Positions 12,507 through 24,554 of a stretch of 64,000 bases of DNA are shown in pieces; the first letter of the stretch is position 1, and each line of letters opens with the position of its first letter. Below the pieces are notes generated by a model, which saw nothing but the letters and a program-made list of their open reading frames with translations, ran no database searches and was not told where the DNA came from. Location of the stretch: assembly GCF_019112545.1 (NCBI RefSeq), contig NW_025064883.1, forward strand, positions 124,001 to 188,000. Reading direction: 5' to 3'. Made by a program: the position numbers and the translations under genes. This DNA comes from Guyanagaster necrorhizus (Eukaryota > Basidiomycota > Agaricomycetes > Agaricales > Physalacriaceae).

Positions 12507-14629
12507 CTACGTCGCTGTATATACAATGATCTTGTCCAGGTCTCCTGCGTAATCTATCGCTTATCCGTCAGTATTGTACATATAATGAATGGTTCATAGG
12601 ACTGACTGGTTTGATTAGAGCCAAAGGTGAGCGAATTCAAACCACTTCGGAGGGTAAGTTGCACGGGGACAGACAAGATGACATGTCCGCCGCCTGTATC
12701 TGGCTGATCCACATACACATCGATGCCACCGTTAACACTGCGTATAATGTAAGTCAACGGATTTTGCCTGGGTTGGAGAACCGAAAATCAGACCTAACAG
12801 TTACATTGCGCCACGTACTATCGCCTACCGATACGTCAGCGATGATACAGCGTATTGGAATGGGCTCCACCATTCGCATAATATAAGGCGATCCACTGGG
12901 GAGACCCGGTTCCTTGAACATTGCTGATAGTGACCGTCCCGCCGTGACCTGACCCATGAAAGGGTCAGAAAGAAGCGTGAAAAATGATAAGTCGGTACCT
13001 AGCCATCCTACACCGCCACCGGAGGAAAATGCGGAGTCACTGATAATTGTGGCAGAGCCATTTATGGTCCCGTCTTCAGCCTCGTAAGTCGTGCCGATGG
13101 CGACGGTATAAGTTCCTGACGCAAGGTTAATGCTATTATATGCCTGTGAAGGGTCATTGCGAACGCACCGGCTGTGAGGTCCACGCTCCAAACATCTGCA
13201 GCGACTATTTGGGGAGATCCAGACGACCATGATAACGGGAACCACATGTAGCGACTACTTCCAAGCAAAGATGGCCTCCACCGATCGCCCATGTATATCG
13301 CGTTTGATCCCAAAGGAAAGTCATATGCGTTCTGTGAGAAGTATGTTCGAACGGCTTCGGGGGCTATATCAGCTTGGGAGGACCATGTCCCTGACAGTGA
13401 CTTTTGTGGCATAGAATAGTGAGAAGATATCTTTGATCGATGACAGGAGCTCACTGTTGTTGAAAAATATTTGTTTGGGTTGGGTGTCCATCCAGACGTG
13501 TGGGAAGCGAAAAGGTAATATACCTGTCAATCATGAAACCTCTGTAGGGACGGTCAAAACAAAACTATACTCCATTGCGCTTAACGATACCAGGAGCTTC
13601 CAGAGTGGAAGCTATCAGGTAGAGATTTAATAGAATGACGATGATGGAGTGGCATAAGCTATACTTACCGGAAAGGACGTTGACTTGTTCAGACACATTA
13701 TGGTAGTCGGTGGTCAATCGAGAGATCTTGAAATTCTGATTGTTATCTGAAGCATACAAGAGATAAGCAGTGGCTGTATGCACAGAGATCAGTCCAGATT
13801 CATTTCCGCTGTTTAAAACACAAACAATTATCTGGTTATGATAATTAGAATAAATCTCTTCAAAATCAACACAACCTACCGTCGACAAATAGCCCCATGT
13901 CCCTAGAATCAGCTCCGAGCGGTTTCCAGCTTGCTTTGTATGTGTAAGGGCCACATGGTGTCGTGGCGGTTGCGACGCCGACCATGGCAGCACCGTAACT
14001 GAATCAAATCAGAGAGTGTTTATACGTACCGAGCAAAAGGATGCAATCACTCTGATGAATCGGAGTGGAACCACATAACGTATTCGGAGTTCTTCATGCA
14101 AGATCGGCGAAAAGGAGCAGAACAGAACCGATGTGATACAATACCTGGGCGTTGAAGATGACTAGTATTAGCAGTGAGCAGCCTCTTTTGAAAGGTCAAA
14201 GATAGGGTTAATACCCTTTGGACGTTCAACGATGTTTGAAGTCGATATATCTGTACCGGAGATGGGAGAAAGAGCATCATTCTGACGAGACCATGTCATA
14301 AGATCACTAGACTATATTTCTATCAGTTCCAAGAGCCTAGATGACGGAATGAAGTGTGCAACTGTGTAACACGACACTGCTTTGAATAAGGCACTGTTGT
14401 GAGATTTGTCCTCTCCAAACCAGTAGTATGTAGATCCAACCTGATATTAATGATCTGAACAAGGTCGTTTCTTTGAGATGGACATAGTACCAACTTTCAA
14501 AAATCCGGCTCCGTGCGCTTGTATAACGGCTTCAGATGTATCGGTCCATGTGGCACCAGGGACGATAACTGCTGCACGCGTAGTGAAGAGGGAAAAAAGA
14601 GAGAACACAGGTGGAAGCCAAGTCTTCAT
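12507..14629 (-). CDS. Secreted exo-beta-1,3-galactanase, GH43 with C-terminal CBM35
   Basis: Secreted enzyme releasing galactose from the beta-1,3-galactan backbone of arabinogalactan proteins. A hydrophobic signal peptide (MKTWLPPVFSLFSLFTT) precedes PGATWTDTSEAVIQAHGAG and, after an intron, KVGSTYYWFGEDKSHN, which are hallmarks of the GH43 galactan 1,3-beta-galactosidase subfamily known from Phanerochaete. The C-terminal half is a CBM35: TYEAEDGTINGSATI, GGVGWLGTD, IDVYVDQPDTGGG. The end comes from an intron at 12554-12606 whose removal gives NYAGDLDKIIVYTAT, the standard CBM35 last strand; without it the frame runs into an unrelated tail. The start at 14629 was chosen because the signal peptide begins there; an ATG eight codons upstream is in frame. 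It faces ROK1 across 335 bp. Confidence 0.9.
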
Positions 14630-14964
14630 CTTTAGGGTAGAAACACGGCGCAACAGATCCTAGGAATGCGGCTTTTATGTTTAATCACAACATTGCGCGT
14701 GAATACCGGAGAAAAGCACACATATCACGAGAAGATATTCAGCAGTAACATCGGAAAGAGTAGCAATTGCGTATGCCCCCAGTGTTGCATATCGGTCCGA
14801 CGTCGCATGTGGTATCAGCAGAACGGATGCCTGCATGACCTGGAAAAAGCGGGCCGTCTGGATTCGTGAGAGCTTCGCTTGATCATCCAAGATCCATTCT
14901 ACATCTCTTATCTAATCTACTTTGCTTTTTTCTTTTCTGTTTCCACCATTGTCCACAACTGTCC
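14630..14964. promoter_or_regulatory. Divergent intergenic promoter region (GH43 gene and ROK1)
   Basis: 335 bp separating two divergent start codons, so both promoters lie here. Pyrimidine-rich sequence runs from about 14900 to 14945 just upstream of ROK1, common before highly expressed fungal start sites. No TATA box is evident. Confidence 0.4.
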
Positions 14965-17106
14965 ATGGAAGCTTTCCAGTTGTTGTCCAGAGGCGGCGCG
15001 AGGTTCAACAAAAAGCGTTTTCAGAACGACGTTCAAAGATTCAACGTGCGTTTCCTTAATTTTACAGATTCTTCATGTTGCTCAACGTTACAATAAGTCC
15101 AAGACAACATCCGATTCTTCAACAAAAGAAGGAGACTTGCCACTTCCCACCGAGCTTGATTTCTTCAAGTATGCGCAGGGAGGAACTGGAAAACGCAAGG
15201 CCAGCGTTCTATCTGATGGGAAGCAAACCAAAAAACAGAAAGTTGAAGATACTAACGAGGAAGATAATGCCGACGACGAGGAGCCTACACGACCAAGCAA
15301 TGTCCAGAAAATACCAATGCGTCGACACCGTGTTACAAGCAAAGGCGAAAATGTACCGGAACCCGCCAACAGCTTTGAACACCTGGCAGAACGCTACAAT
15401 ATATCATCCCTTCTCAAGGCCAATCTGTCAAAAAGTGGTTTTATGGAGCCCACTAGTATCCAGTCTCACGGAATACCAATACTATTCGAAGTATGTGTTC
15501 TATGCTAGGCTCTATTGCATCGATATGTAATCGGAAGGTGCCAGTCTCGAGATCTTGCTGCTATTTCGCCTACCGGAACCGGAAAAACATTATCATACCT
15601 CCTCCCTGTGGTATCCTCTCTTGGTGCGCCAATATCTGCCACGGAAAATGGAAAAAACTGCTTCGGAGTTAGAGCTGTGATCCTTGCCCCAACGAAAGAA
15701 TTAGCCCATCAGATTCATAACGAATGCCTAAAATTATGCCATGGGCGCAAATGGCGAGTTATCTTGTTCAGCAAGGCGACGGCCAACACGCTATCCGACA
15801 AGCCGGCCAGGGACAAAGTCGGTGCGTCTATACGTGCTGATCATAGAGTGAATCCAATAACTGAAAGCTTTTTACTGTAGACATCATCATCAGCACGCCA
15901 TTGCGATTAGTGTCCTCCCTACAATCTGGAAGCATGGAGCTAAACAAGTGCGCTTCTCTGTCCTTTTTTCCATCACAGAGGAAACATAATACCTGGTTTC
16001 CAGTGTTCGTTACCTTATCCTCGACGAAGCCGATCGAATGTTAGATGCAGAGTTTCTGCCCCAAATTCAAGAAATCGTTGCTGCTTGCACTTACTCAAAC
16101 TTGCAGAAAGCTGTCTTTAGCGCTACACTTCCTTCCGGAGCTGAAAAAACCGCCATGGAAATGCTTCACAACCCTGTTAGGATTGTCGTGGGTCTCAAGT
16201 ACGTGTATCAGGTTTAGTTTCAGTATTAATGACAAACTCTGACTCTTCCTCAGAGACACACCACTTCCTCTTATTGCACAATCTCTTACATATGTTGCTG
16301 ATGATCCCTCCAAGCTACCTAGTCTTCTAACATACCTTGCTCAACCATACAACCCTCCAGTTTTAATCTTTACGTCGACACAGCCTCGGGCGACTTCACT
16401 TGCAGAAGAACTAGTCCTCAATAGTGTACCAAACGTCGACTGTCTTCATGCTGGAATGACTGACAAGGAGCGTGAGGATGTCATTACCCGTATGCGGCAA
16501 GGTCAAAGCTGGGTGATGGTGTCGACCGAGGTTATGGCGCGCGGAATGGACTTTAAAGGGGTTCGTGAAGTGATCAACTACGATTTCCCTACCAGTGTAC
16601 AGAGTTATATACATCGGATAGGTACGGCGATCTGTCCCCCAGAATCATATTCTCAATCCTTTCTAGGTCGAACCGGACGAGCTGGTAGGGAAGGGAAGGC
16701 TGTGACCTTTTTCACTGACGAGGACGCACCGTATCTAAGATCGTAAGACTTTTCTAAAAGCAATAACCAAGGCTGACTTTAATTCTGATAAGTATCGCAA
16801 ATGTCTTATTGCAATCCGGTTCTCCAGTTCCAGAGTGGATAACAAAACTACCCAAACCATCCAAGCTCAAGCGAAGGCAAATGGGGAAAGTAGCACGCGC
16901 TGAAGTAGTCAACACTGCTCGTAGGATAGGTCGCCAAGCCGCAATCAAGAAAAGGTAGGAAGATAACTTAGATCACATTGGAACAACCGTTTGATTCTTC
17001 TTGTAGGGATATGATTGCCGGATCTAAGAGACGGAAAGCGAAGGTCGAGGCGGAGGCAGGAAGCAAAGGTTCTAAGGTGGGGCCAGAAGATACTTCGGAT
17101 GAATAA
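14965..17106 (+). CDS. ROK1: ATP-dependent DEAD-box RNA helicase ROK1
   Basis: Nucleolar helicase needed for early pre-rRNA cleavages and 40S subunit assembly (human DDX52). Opening exon MEAFQLLSRGGARFNKKRF is typical of ROK1, followed by an acidic, Lys-rich linker. Helicase motifs in order: Q motif MEPTSIQSHGIPILFE, motif I SPTGTGKT, motif Ia APTKELAHQ, motif II DEAD (LILDEADRMLDAEF), motif III SAT (FSATLPSG), motif V STEVMARGMDFKGV, motif VI HRIGRTGRAGREGK. The tail is basic (KRRQMGKVARAE, KKRDMIAGSKRRKAK), as expected for an rRNA-binding protein. The SKATANTLSDK segment before the STP motif also matches the family. At least seven introns; the one at 16622-16666 splits the motif VI region. 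Confidence 0.93.
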
Positions 17107-17339
17107 TTCACGTTGATTGGCGATGAGAATACGGTCCTATTATTTTCCATCACACTTTTGTTTATATTGGCAGTGAAGGATCAGAGTATTATCCTAGCAG
17201 CGAATAATGCTTCAATAATGCTCCGAGAGCAGTCAAAACAGGAAGGTTCTTCTATGCCAGAGTAGCTGTGCGAAAAAGCTTCGTACCCATCTTCCCAAGC
17301 TTAGCGAACACACATACGACTCGCTCCATAGAGGAATAT

Positions 17340-19449
17340 TCATGCTGTTCTCGCCTTTTTCCGAATGGGTTCTTCAGAAAAGTCGGTTTGAAGCAGACCC
17401 ATCGAATGAGCATGCTTCAACCAGGTTGCGCAGTCTTCTTTCGTCCGCTCTGGATGTTCGAGTTGCCATTCCATCACCTGTGTGAGCACTTGACCCATCC
17501 AAGGACCAGGTTTGGCTTCCAGGATCTCACCGACATCTCGTCCCTGGGATGATAGTTCAGAAATGCTTTTCTTGATAATAGTAAACTTACATTCAGAATT
17601 GTCCTTGCATCCGCAACTCCCAACAAGTCGAGCTCTTCGATTCGGGCTGCAAACTCGTTATACACACGTATTATTTTGTCGGCTTCCTCTGATGAAAGGA
17701 AGTCAATTCATTGGATGGATAGTGAATAATATAGATTCGATCACCACTTATCATATCTGACGAGGCATCATACAAGGGGCCCAGTTCTCGTACAAGAGAA
17801 AATAATATTGAGCTACTCCAGTGTGATCCCGTGCTCGGATTGTGAATAGACTTCTGACGCAAAAGCATACCTTACCGATAACCTGTTAAATACACACAAT
17901 GGAGGATATCGAACGTACTGACCGATTGCCACTCTTTCAGGCTTTGTCTTGAACCGTTCATCATCCAATGAGGGAGACTTCAACAGATCCGAAGCAGCAA
18001 AAAGTGCAGGTACACCATCTGAGTAATGATTTTGTGTCCCTAGTTTAAGCGAATCACGGATGACAGAGAACGCGGCTGGATATGTCTTCTTCTTCTTATC
18101 TTCGTAGGTAATACCGATATATGGGGCGATGGCACAAGCAAGATACAATCGACTTTTGCACGTAGCATCGTTATTCACTACCGCTAGTAGTGCTTGATGT
18201 AAGGGAAGTAGAGGAGACGACATGGAGTGGTCTATGAGAGCCTGCAGTACGGCTGTACACTGCAGCGACAGCATAACCTTTTCGGGAGTGCGAGAAAATG
18301 TGTTTTTGATCTCTAACGGTATCGCAGAAAATATAGAGTCGTAAAGGTCAAATTCATTAATCAACTGCATTGCGTGCAGAGGAGAGTGCCCTACGAGGCA
18401 TGAGATTGCATAGTTTAATAATAGAAAGGCACACCTTTCATCATTTTCGAAACTTCTTCTCCTACGCGTTCTCGCGACACTTTGGACACAAGAGCATTCT
18501 GGAAAAGAGAGTCGAGTCAGTTGAATTTTGACGTCGGCAGACGCGCACATGTATCTCTGTCTTTTTAAGACATTCTCCGACCTCTGGGACTGTTTCAAAG
18601 CCGAATCTACTGGCAAATCTTATGCACCGCAAGGCGCGCAAGGGATCATCTAAAAATGTTTGCTGAGGGGGAAGCGGGGTGCGAATCGTGCCTTGACGGA
18701 TATCGTCTAGGCCCTGACCATGAATTTATTTCGCTATGCTACTGAAAACAGCAAAAACACGTACCCGTTCCGTGAAATCCTCGACAGAACGACTGTGAAC
18801 GTTGTAGAACAGTGCATTTATGGTGATATCACGTCGCAAGGCATCTTGAAGTGGAGTACCGAAGGTCTGGGACAGAATAAACGAGATACTTGGATGTAAT
18901 ATTCCACGATGCTTACCATGCCGGTTGGTATCCGACTGGTGGTGGTATACTCCTCGCTCCTGAGGTTGACGAGGTCGAGTTCCAGGCCAAGTATTTTTAA
19001 AGTCGCAGTTTCGAGATGTTTGGACTGATCTGGATTCTGTGCAATTTTGCTGATACTTCCAGTTTCGATGCCACAACTTTTGGCGAACGCTGCAAGATGC
19101 TCAGCGAAAGGATATCCCATCATGCCCACAAGGGCGATATCTATGTCGTTGCTCTGGGAACCAAGCAACTTGAACGTGTATGAGAATGCAAAAGTGATAA
19201 AGAAAGACAGCTACGCACTTTATCCCGTACCCAACCACCTGCTATCCGGCACGACGTGCTGACATCTTTTTCTGCCTTCAAGTACTGAGTGCATTCATCC
19301 AGTAGGTTGCATAATCGGCCTTCGTCCTCGGTGAGCTCGACCTTGAGATCAACGGGTAGATGAACACGGCGAGGAGCCCCGACATTGAGATGGGCCATGG
19401 TAGAGAGACGCCGAATGCTCGGTGCTGCCTGGCGTCTGAGCAGAGTCAT
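17340..19449 (-). CDS. CCA1: CCA-adding tRNA nucleotidyltransferase
   Basis: Adds the CCA end to tRNAs in mitochondria, cytosol and nucleus. Seen: IAGGWVRDK (the nucleotidyltransferase G[GS] loop), SNDIDIALVGM (catalytic DxD), LETATLKILGLELDLVNLR, and RRDITINALFYN, the RRD motif that binds the incoming nucleotide. The C-terminal half includes NEFAARIEELDLLGVADAR and ends EEPIRKKARTA. Two in-frame ATGs open the gene. The first (19447-19449) adds MTLLRRQAAPSIRRLST, a basic, Ser/Arg-rich mitochondrial presequence; the second (19396-19398) sits in a strong ACCATGG context. Dual localisation from alternative starts is known for yeast CCA1 and is inferred here. It lies back to back with VAC8. Confidence 0.93.
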
Positions 19450-19638
19450 TGGCGTTGACGCGCTGAGTACCGGACCCAAATAGGAAGCGTGACATTCACA
19501 GTCACAGAATTTGCCAGTTCGGTTGAGACTCCAACGGTGTCCATAATTTGGAACAGCGAGGTGGTCAACCCCTTCCCTCCCTTTCTTGACTATTCTTCCT
19601 CCTCCCTGAAGCCTGTGTTTCTCATCGTCCTTGCCGTC
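19450..19638. promoter_or_regulatory. Short shared promoter, CCA1 and VAC8
   Basis: Only 189 bp separate the first CCA1 start codon from the VAC8 start codon, so both transcripts must begin within it, or the 5' UTRs overlap. A CT-rich tract at about 19557-19600 lies just before VAC8. No TATA box is apparent. Confidence 0.5.
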
Positions 19639-22006
19639 ATGGGCAACGCATTCAGCTGCTGTGACACCTGTTGTAAGGCCGTTTTCTGCATGCTCCTTGA
19701 CGCGGCTGACCACCTGACAGTCCATTCGCGCAAGTCGCAAGCATACGAGCCACTTCTCTTGGAGAATGAGCGAGAGGCTGTAGCAGACCTCCTTCAATAT
19801 CTCGAGAGTGCGTCTATCTGTTGTCCATGATTATTGCATATTCAACGCAGCATCCGCAGACCGTACTACCACCAACTTTTTTACTGGCTCGCCTCTCAAT
19901 GCATTGACAACTCTTTCGTTTTCTGACAATGTCGATCTGCAAAGGAGTGCCGCTCTTGCATTTGCAGAGATCACTGAGAAGGAAGTGAGGCCCGTTGGTC
20001 GAGACACTCTAGATCCCATTCTTTTCCTGTTGAGCAGTCATGATACAGAGGTGCAGCGGGCTGCCAGCGCTGCGCTCGGAAACCTTGCAGTCAACAGTGA
20101 GTCAAACTTTCGAGTTTCATGTCGATGGAATCAATGGACTTCTTCTAGCTGATAACAAGCTTCTCATCGTCAAACTCGGTGGCTTGGAACCTTTGATTCG
20201 CCAAATGTTGAGCCCCAACGTAGAAGTGCAATGCAATGCCGTTGGGTGTGTAACAAATTTGGCTACCCATGGTATGTCTTTTTATACAGCAATTCCTTTG
20301 ATGAATAGTAAACCTCTTGCCCGCTAGATGACAACAAGACCAAGATTGCGAAATCTGGTGCTCTTGTTCCTTTGACGCGCTTGGCCCGTTCGAAAGATAT
20401 GCGCGTTCAAAGAAACGCCACTGGTGCCCTGCTAAATATGACCCATTCCGGTATGTTGGCATGATTCCAATCTGACAACTCTGACAGTGTGTTTCAGACG
20501 AGAACCGGCAGCAGCTTGTCAATGCAGGCGCTATCCCTGTGCTTGTCAGTCTCTTGAACTCGCCCGATACTGACGTCCAATACTATTGCACAACTGCGTT
20601 GAGTAACATTGCCGTAGACGGTACGTTATATTGGCTTTGAGGAAGTTCCTAATCGAACTAATGTTTGCAGGTGCCAACCGCAAGAAGCTGGCTCAGAGTG
20701 AACCCAAGCTTGTCGCTAGTTTGGTCATGCTCATGGACAGCTCCAGCCTGAAGGTTCAATGCCAAGCAGCTCTGGCACTTAGGAACTTGGCAAGTGATGG
20801 TAAGCCGAATGCGTTATCCTTGTCCAGTCGGAGTAATATGAAAATTTTTACAGAGAAGTACCAATTGGAGATTGTCAAATCAGACGGGTTGGCATCACTA
20901 CTTCGGCTCCTACAGTCTACATATCTTCCTTTGATCCTGTCTTCGGCAGCATGTGTGCGAAATGTGTCCATTCATCCGCAAAACGAATCGCCAATAATCG
21001 AATCCGGCTTTTTGCAACCTTTGATCAACCTCCTTTCGTTCAAGGACAACGAAGAGGTGCAATGCCATGCTATCTCAACGCTGCGAAACCTGGCTGCTAG
21101 TTCGGAGAAGAACAAGACAGCGATCGTGAAAGCAGGCGCTGTGGAATCAATTAAAGAGCTTGTTTTGGAGGTCCCAGTAAATGTGCAGAGTGAGATGACA
21201 GCGTGCGTAGCAGTGCTGGCGTTGAGTGGTTTGTCTTTGAATTCTTTCTTCCTTTCCAGTCGCTGATGTCGCCGCACAGATGAACTCAAGGGGCGGTTAC
21301 TTGAAATGGGCATCTGCGAGGTTCTAATTCCTCTTACCAATTCGCCCAGCTCAGAAGTCCAAGGAAACAGCGCTGCAGCCCTAGGCAATCTCTCATCTAA
21401 GGGTGAGTGGTGACCTTTATCGCCGTTTTTGGTTTGGGGACTCATGGTCGTCATGTTAGATGGCCGGTCGTCAACGGATGACTACTCCGCTTTCAATGAC
21501 GTTTGGGACAAACCTGATGGCGGTATGCACAAGTATTTGTACAGATTCTTGACAAGCCCCGACGCAACCTTCCAACACATCGCCGTCTGGACGATTGTGC
21601 AGCTCCTCGAATCCAACGGTCTGGAGCAGTTGTTTGACAGTCGCGAACACAGCTGACATTTCGTTTAGACCCACAGCTAATCAGCAGTATCCGAAGTTCT
21701 CCTTTGCTTTTACCTAACATCCGAAATCTTGCGAACTCGGGAGCGTCGTCACCTTCGGAGTCTGTTGACTCTCGCCACTCGCATAACCAAATGTACGATG
21801 ATGAGACGGATACCGGTGATGGCCAAGGCGAAATCCAACTGCTCTCGAGAAGAATCCTTGAATTTGTCGAGGGAGACGAAGGGATGTTGTCGTCGAGTGT
21901 GCCCGGATCGCACATGCAACCCGGATCATCTGTGGGCAGCTCCCGCGAGCATGAAGAGCTTCGTCGAAGCGTTCGGGAGGCGTTTGCACCTGGCTCGCAT
22001 CGCTAG
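19639..22006 (+). CDS. VAC8: Vacuolar armadillo-repeat protein VAC8
   Basis: Membrane-anchored scaffold on the vacuole needed for inheritance, homotypic fusion, nucleus-vacuole contact and autophagy. The N-terminus [17 protein letters not shown] has Gly2 for myristoylation and a Cys cluster for palmitoylation, exactly the VAC8 arrangement. Armadillo repeats follow with near-universal blocks: [107 protein letters not shown] and [17 protein letters not shown]. The C-terminus has [18 protein letters not shown] and a less conserved acidic tail. Many short introns, often just after a repeat. About 600 residues. The stop is at 22004-22006. Confidence 0.95.
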
Positions 22007-22584
22007 TCATTCCCGGCAGATCTTTTTGATTGGTGGATGGATGCGTGCATCTTGGGACTCCGGGCTGTTGTTTCTTGCGCAGGTCGGCAAATGGACAGTT
22101 TGTTTCCGCTACTATAATTTTTATGTCTACACCGCTGGTGGCTGACTCGTCGACGTTCGATTGTACACTTCTACATACCATACCTATTATGAAGAACGCT
22201 CGTTTTGGTTGATTTTATGCTACGAGGTGTGTATGTATTAGAATCATGAATATTACTTATGTTATTCGAGGATTTTGGCGGTGATTGACCGGCATGCACC
22301 GTAAGCAAGAGTAAGATGCAAAAGAATCGCAGAGGAGTACAGAACAGGAAATCTGGCAATAAGGGCATAATGGTGACCTCGTGCTTGATCAAATCAAACT
22401 TTCGGGGCCTCCTTGTATTCTTGGTGCCAGCATTGTCCTTTCTATATTTGTTGTCTAGATTGTTCTGCGAACAGGTGCCGGTCGTCTTTCTTTACCACCA
22501 CCACATCCTACTTTATATCCCCTCTTTTCGCCGGTTAATTCTATTATTCGCCTTCAACGACCATATACAGGCGTTGCTGTCTAG
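22007..22584. promoter_or_regulatory. Intergenic region upstream of GH16 gene
   Basis: 578 bp between VAC8 and the GH16 gene. TTTATATCCCC at about 22512-22522 is a weak TATA candidate, roughly 70 bp before the GH16 start. No coding signal or repeat is seen. Confidence 0.35.
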
Positions 22585-24313
22585 ATGCTCCATCTCCATG
22601 CGTTACCTACTCTGTACCTCCTCGTCCTTGTCGTCTCCCATGACGTCTCAGCAAGTCTCGTCTCTCGTGTCCATGATGTTGCACTCCGACACACCAAGAA
22701 CATAGCACGCGACCTTCGCCTGGCTTTTGGCTCGGTCCTTGTCTCTCAGCAGTCCCAGGTCGACCCGCAGACGCGTTTCACTTATTGCAAAGCTGGAACA
22801 TCAAGCAATAACAACACTGGTAGTAGCGATGATGGCGGAAACAGTAGCGGCAATAGTGGCCACTCCGGCAGCACGAGGACTGCATCCACGTCGAGTGCTT
22901 CTGCTACTGCGTCATCTTTTTCGTCGCCGTATAATTTGGTAGAGTCTCATGTGCGTTGTCGTTTTGATTAACCTAAGATGCGTGTTGATATGCGACGTGC
23001 AGGCCGGCACAGACTTTTTTAATGGTTGGACCTTCTGGACAACTTCAGATCCAACTAATGGTCAGTTTTTGTGTGGCTGTTTGCTCCGTGCACATCATTA
23101 AGTGACTGCAGGCATTGTAGATTATGTTGACGAGAGTACGGGTGTATGTCTTTCAGTCTGTCGGCTTGTGCTTATTCTAACGATGAGAGAGCAGAGAGCG
23201 AATGGGTTAGTAGACGTGAACTCGGATGGCAACGCTATTATGCGTGTCGAGACCACAGGAACCGTCTCGGGGAATCGTCAGAGTATTCGGATCACTACAG
23301 AGAGTACATACGATGGTGTACTGGCGATCATGGATTCTGTGCACATGCCAACGGGCTGTGGGACGTGGCCGTGAGTCCTGTCATGCCTCATATTCGATTA
23401 TGGCGCTGATTCTTTTGTTACTCAGTGCATGGTGGTCGAATGGTAAAAGTGACGCCACTTATTCTGTCTGTTTTCCTCTGAAACCTTTTATAGGACCTAA
23501 TTGGCCCATTGGTGGGGAGATAGGTTCGTCGCGTATAAGCCATTCTCTTACTGTATTGATCTCATTGCGCTACAGACATCGTGGAGGGCGTAAATGACTA
23601 CACGAACAACCAGGCAACGGTTCATACTGATGTTGGATGTTCCTTGACATCTTCGAATGCGAATGTGCTTAATATCACAGGCACTGTAGTTGGCGGGACC
23701 AACTGTGCAGCATACGAGACGAGCAACCAGGGCTGTGGGGTACGCTCTGTCTCTGACGTTTCGTTTGGTGCCGCTTTCAATGACAACGGTGGCGGGGTAT
23801 ATGCCAGTAAGGATGATCTTGTTTTTACAACACCCCACGCTCATTGACAGTAGTGAAATGGGACGATGAGGGCATTAAGGTCTACTTCTGGCCCCAGAAC
23901 TCAGTTCCGTCTGATGTTGATGCTGGGACGCCCGTTCCCGACACATGGGGGACGCCGATGGCGAATTGGCCTTCATCGGCATGCAATTCTACCAAATATT
24001 TCTATCAACATTCGTTTATTTTTGACACGACTCTTTGGTAAGTTATTTCTGTTTCTGGGAAGATCGAATGAACTTAATTACTGGGGTCAGCGGTGACTGG
24101 GCTGGTGAAGTGTGGAATAGCTCGGGGATACCAGGGCAAGAACAGAGCTGCGCTGCTCGTACAGGATACTCGAGCTGCGAGGACTTTGTCAGGGCAAAAG
24201 GAGCATCGTTTGATGAAGCTTGTGAGTGGCATCTGATTATTATGATTCTTAAAGAGTTTATCGCGTGCGCAGACTGGGAAATTAACAGCGTCAAGTTTTA
24301 CGAACTGAAATAG
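22585..24313 (+). CDS. Secreted GH16 endo-beta-1,3(4)-glucanase
   Basis: Laminarinase-type glycoside hydrolase, secreted or wall-bound, acting on fungal or plant beta-1,3(1,4)-glucans. A signal peptide (MLHLHALPTLYLLVLVVSHD) is followed by a propeptide-like region and a Ser/Gly/Asn-rich linker (about residues 75-115), then the catalytic domain: AGTDFFNGWTFWTTSDPTN, IRITTESTYDGVLAIMDSVH, GCGTWPA and the active site GGEIDIVEG, matching the GH16 ExDxxE signature. Downstream blocks HTDVGCSL and VKWDDEGIKVYFWPQ, and the end WEINSVKFYEL, fit the Phanerochaete Lam16A-type family. The linker position is unusual; many GH16 members lack it. Catalytic residues are intact, so it should be active. Several introns of about 50-60 nt. 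Confidence 0.88.
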
Positions 24314-24415
24314 TATGTAATGACTATTTATTATGTAAATATTTAGACATGATTAGAAGTGGCATCGCCACTGATGTGTCAGCAGCTGAGTAAATTATAA
24401 CCCCGACCTCGCCAC

Positions 24416-24435
24416 GGAAAATGCTCGAAAACTCT
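24416..24435 (+). promoter_or_regulatory. Heat-shock-element-like array upstream of BAG gene
   Basis: Four contiguous 5-bp units read GGAAA ATGCT CGAAA ACTCT, close to the alternating nGAAn/nTTCn pattern bound by heat shock factor. The two GAA units are perfect; the two TTC units each have one mismatch. It lies about 60 bp before a TATA box and about 120 bp before a gene for a predicted Hsp70 co-chaperone. Function is inferred. Confidence 0.4.
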
Positions 24436-24495
24436 AGTCGTGATGCGCGTACACGGACGCGCGGCCTTGTCTTATTCAGCCATCCGTCCGTTCTC

Positions 24496-24503
24496 TATAA
24501 AAG
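24496..24503 (+). promoter_or_regulatory. TATA box of BAG-domain gene
   Basis: TATAAAAG, 52 bp before the start codon at 24555. A transcription start about 30 bp downstream would leave a very short 5' UTR. It is the clearest TATA box in the window. Confidence 0.6.
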
Positions 24504-24554
24504 CCATGTCCGCCCTCTCGTTGTTTCCAGCATTCCCCCATCTTATCGACAACC

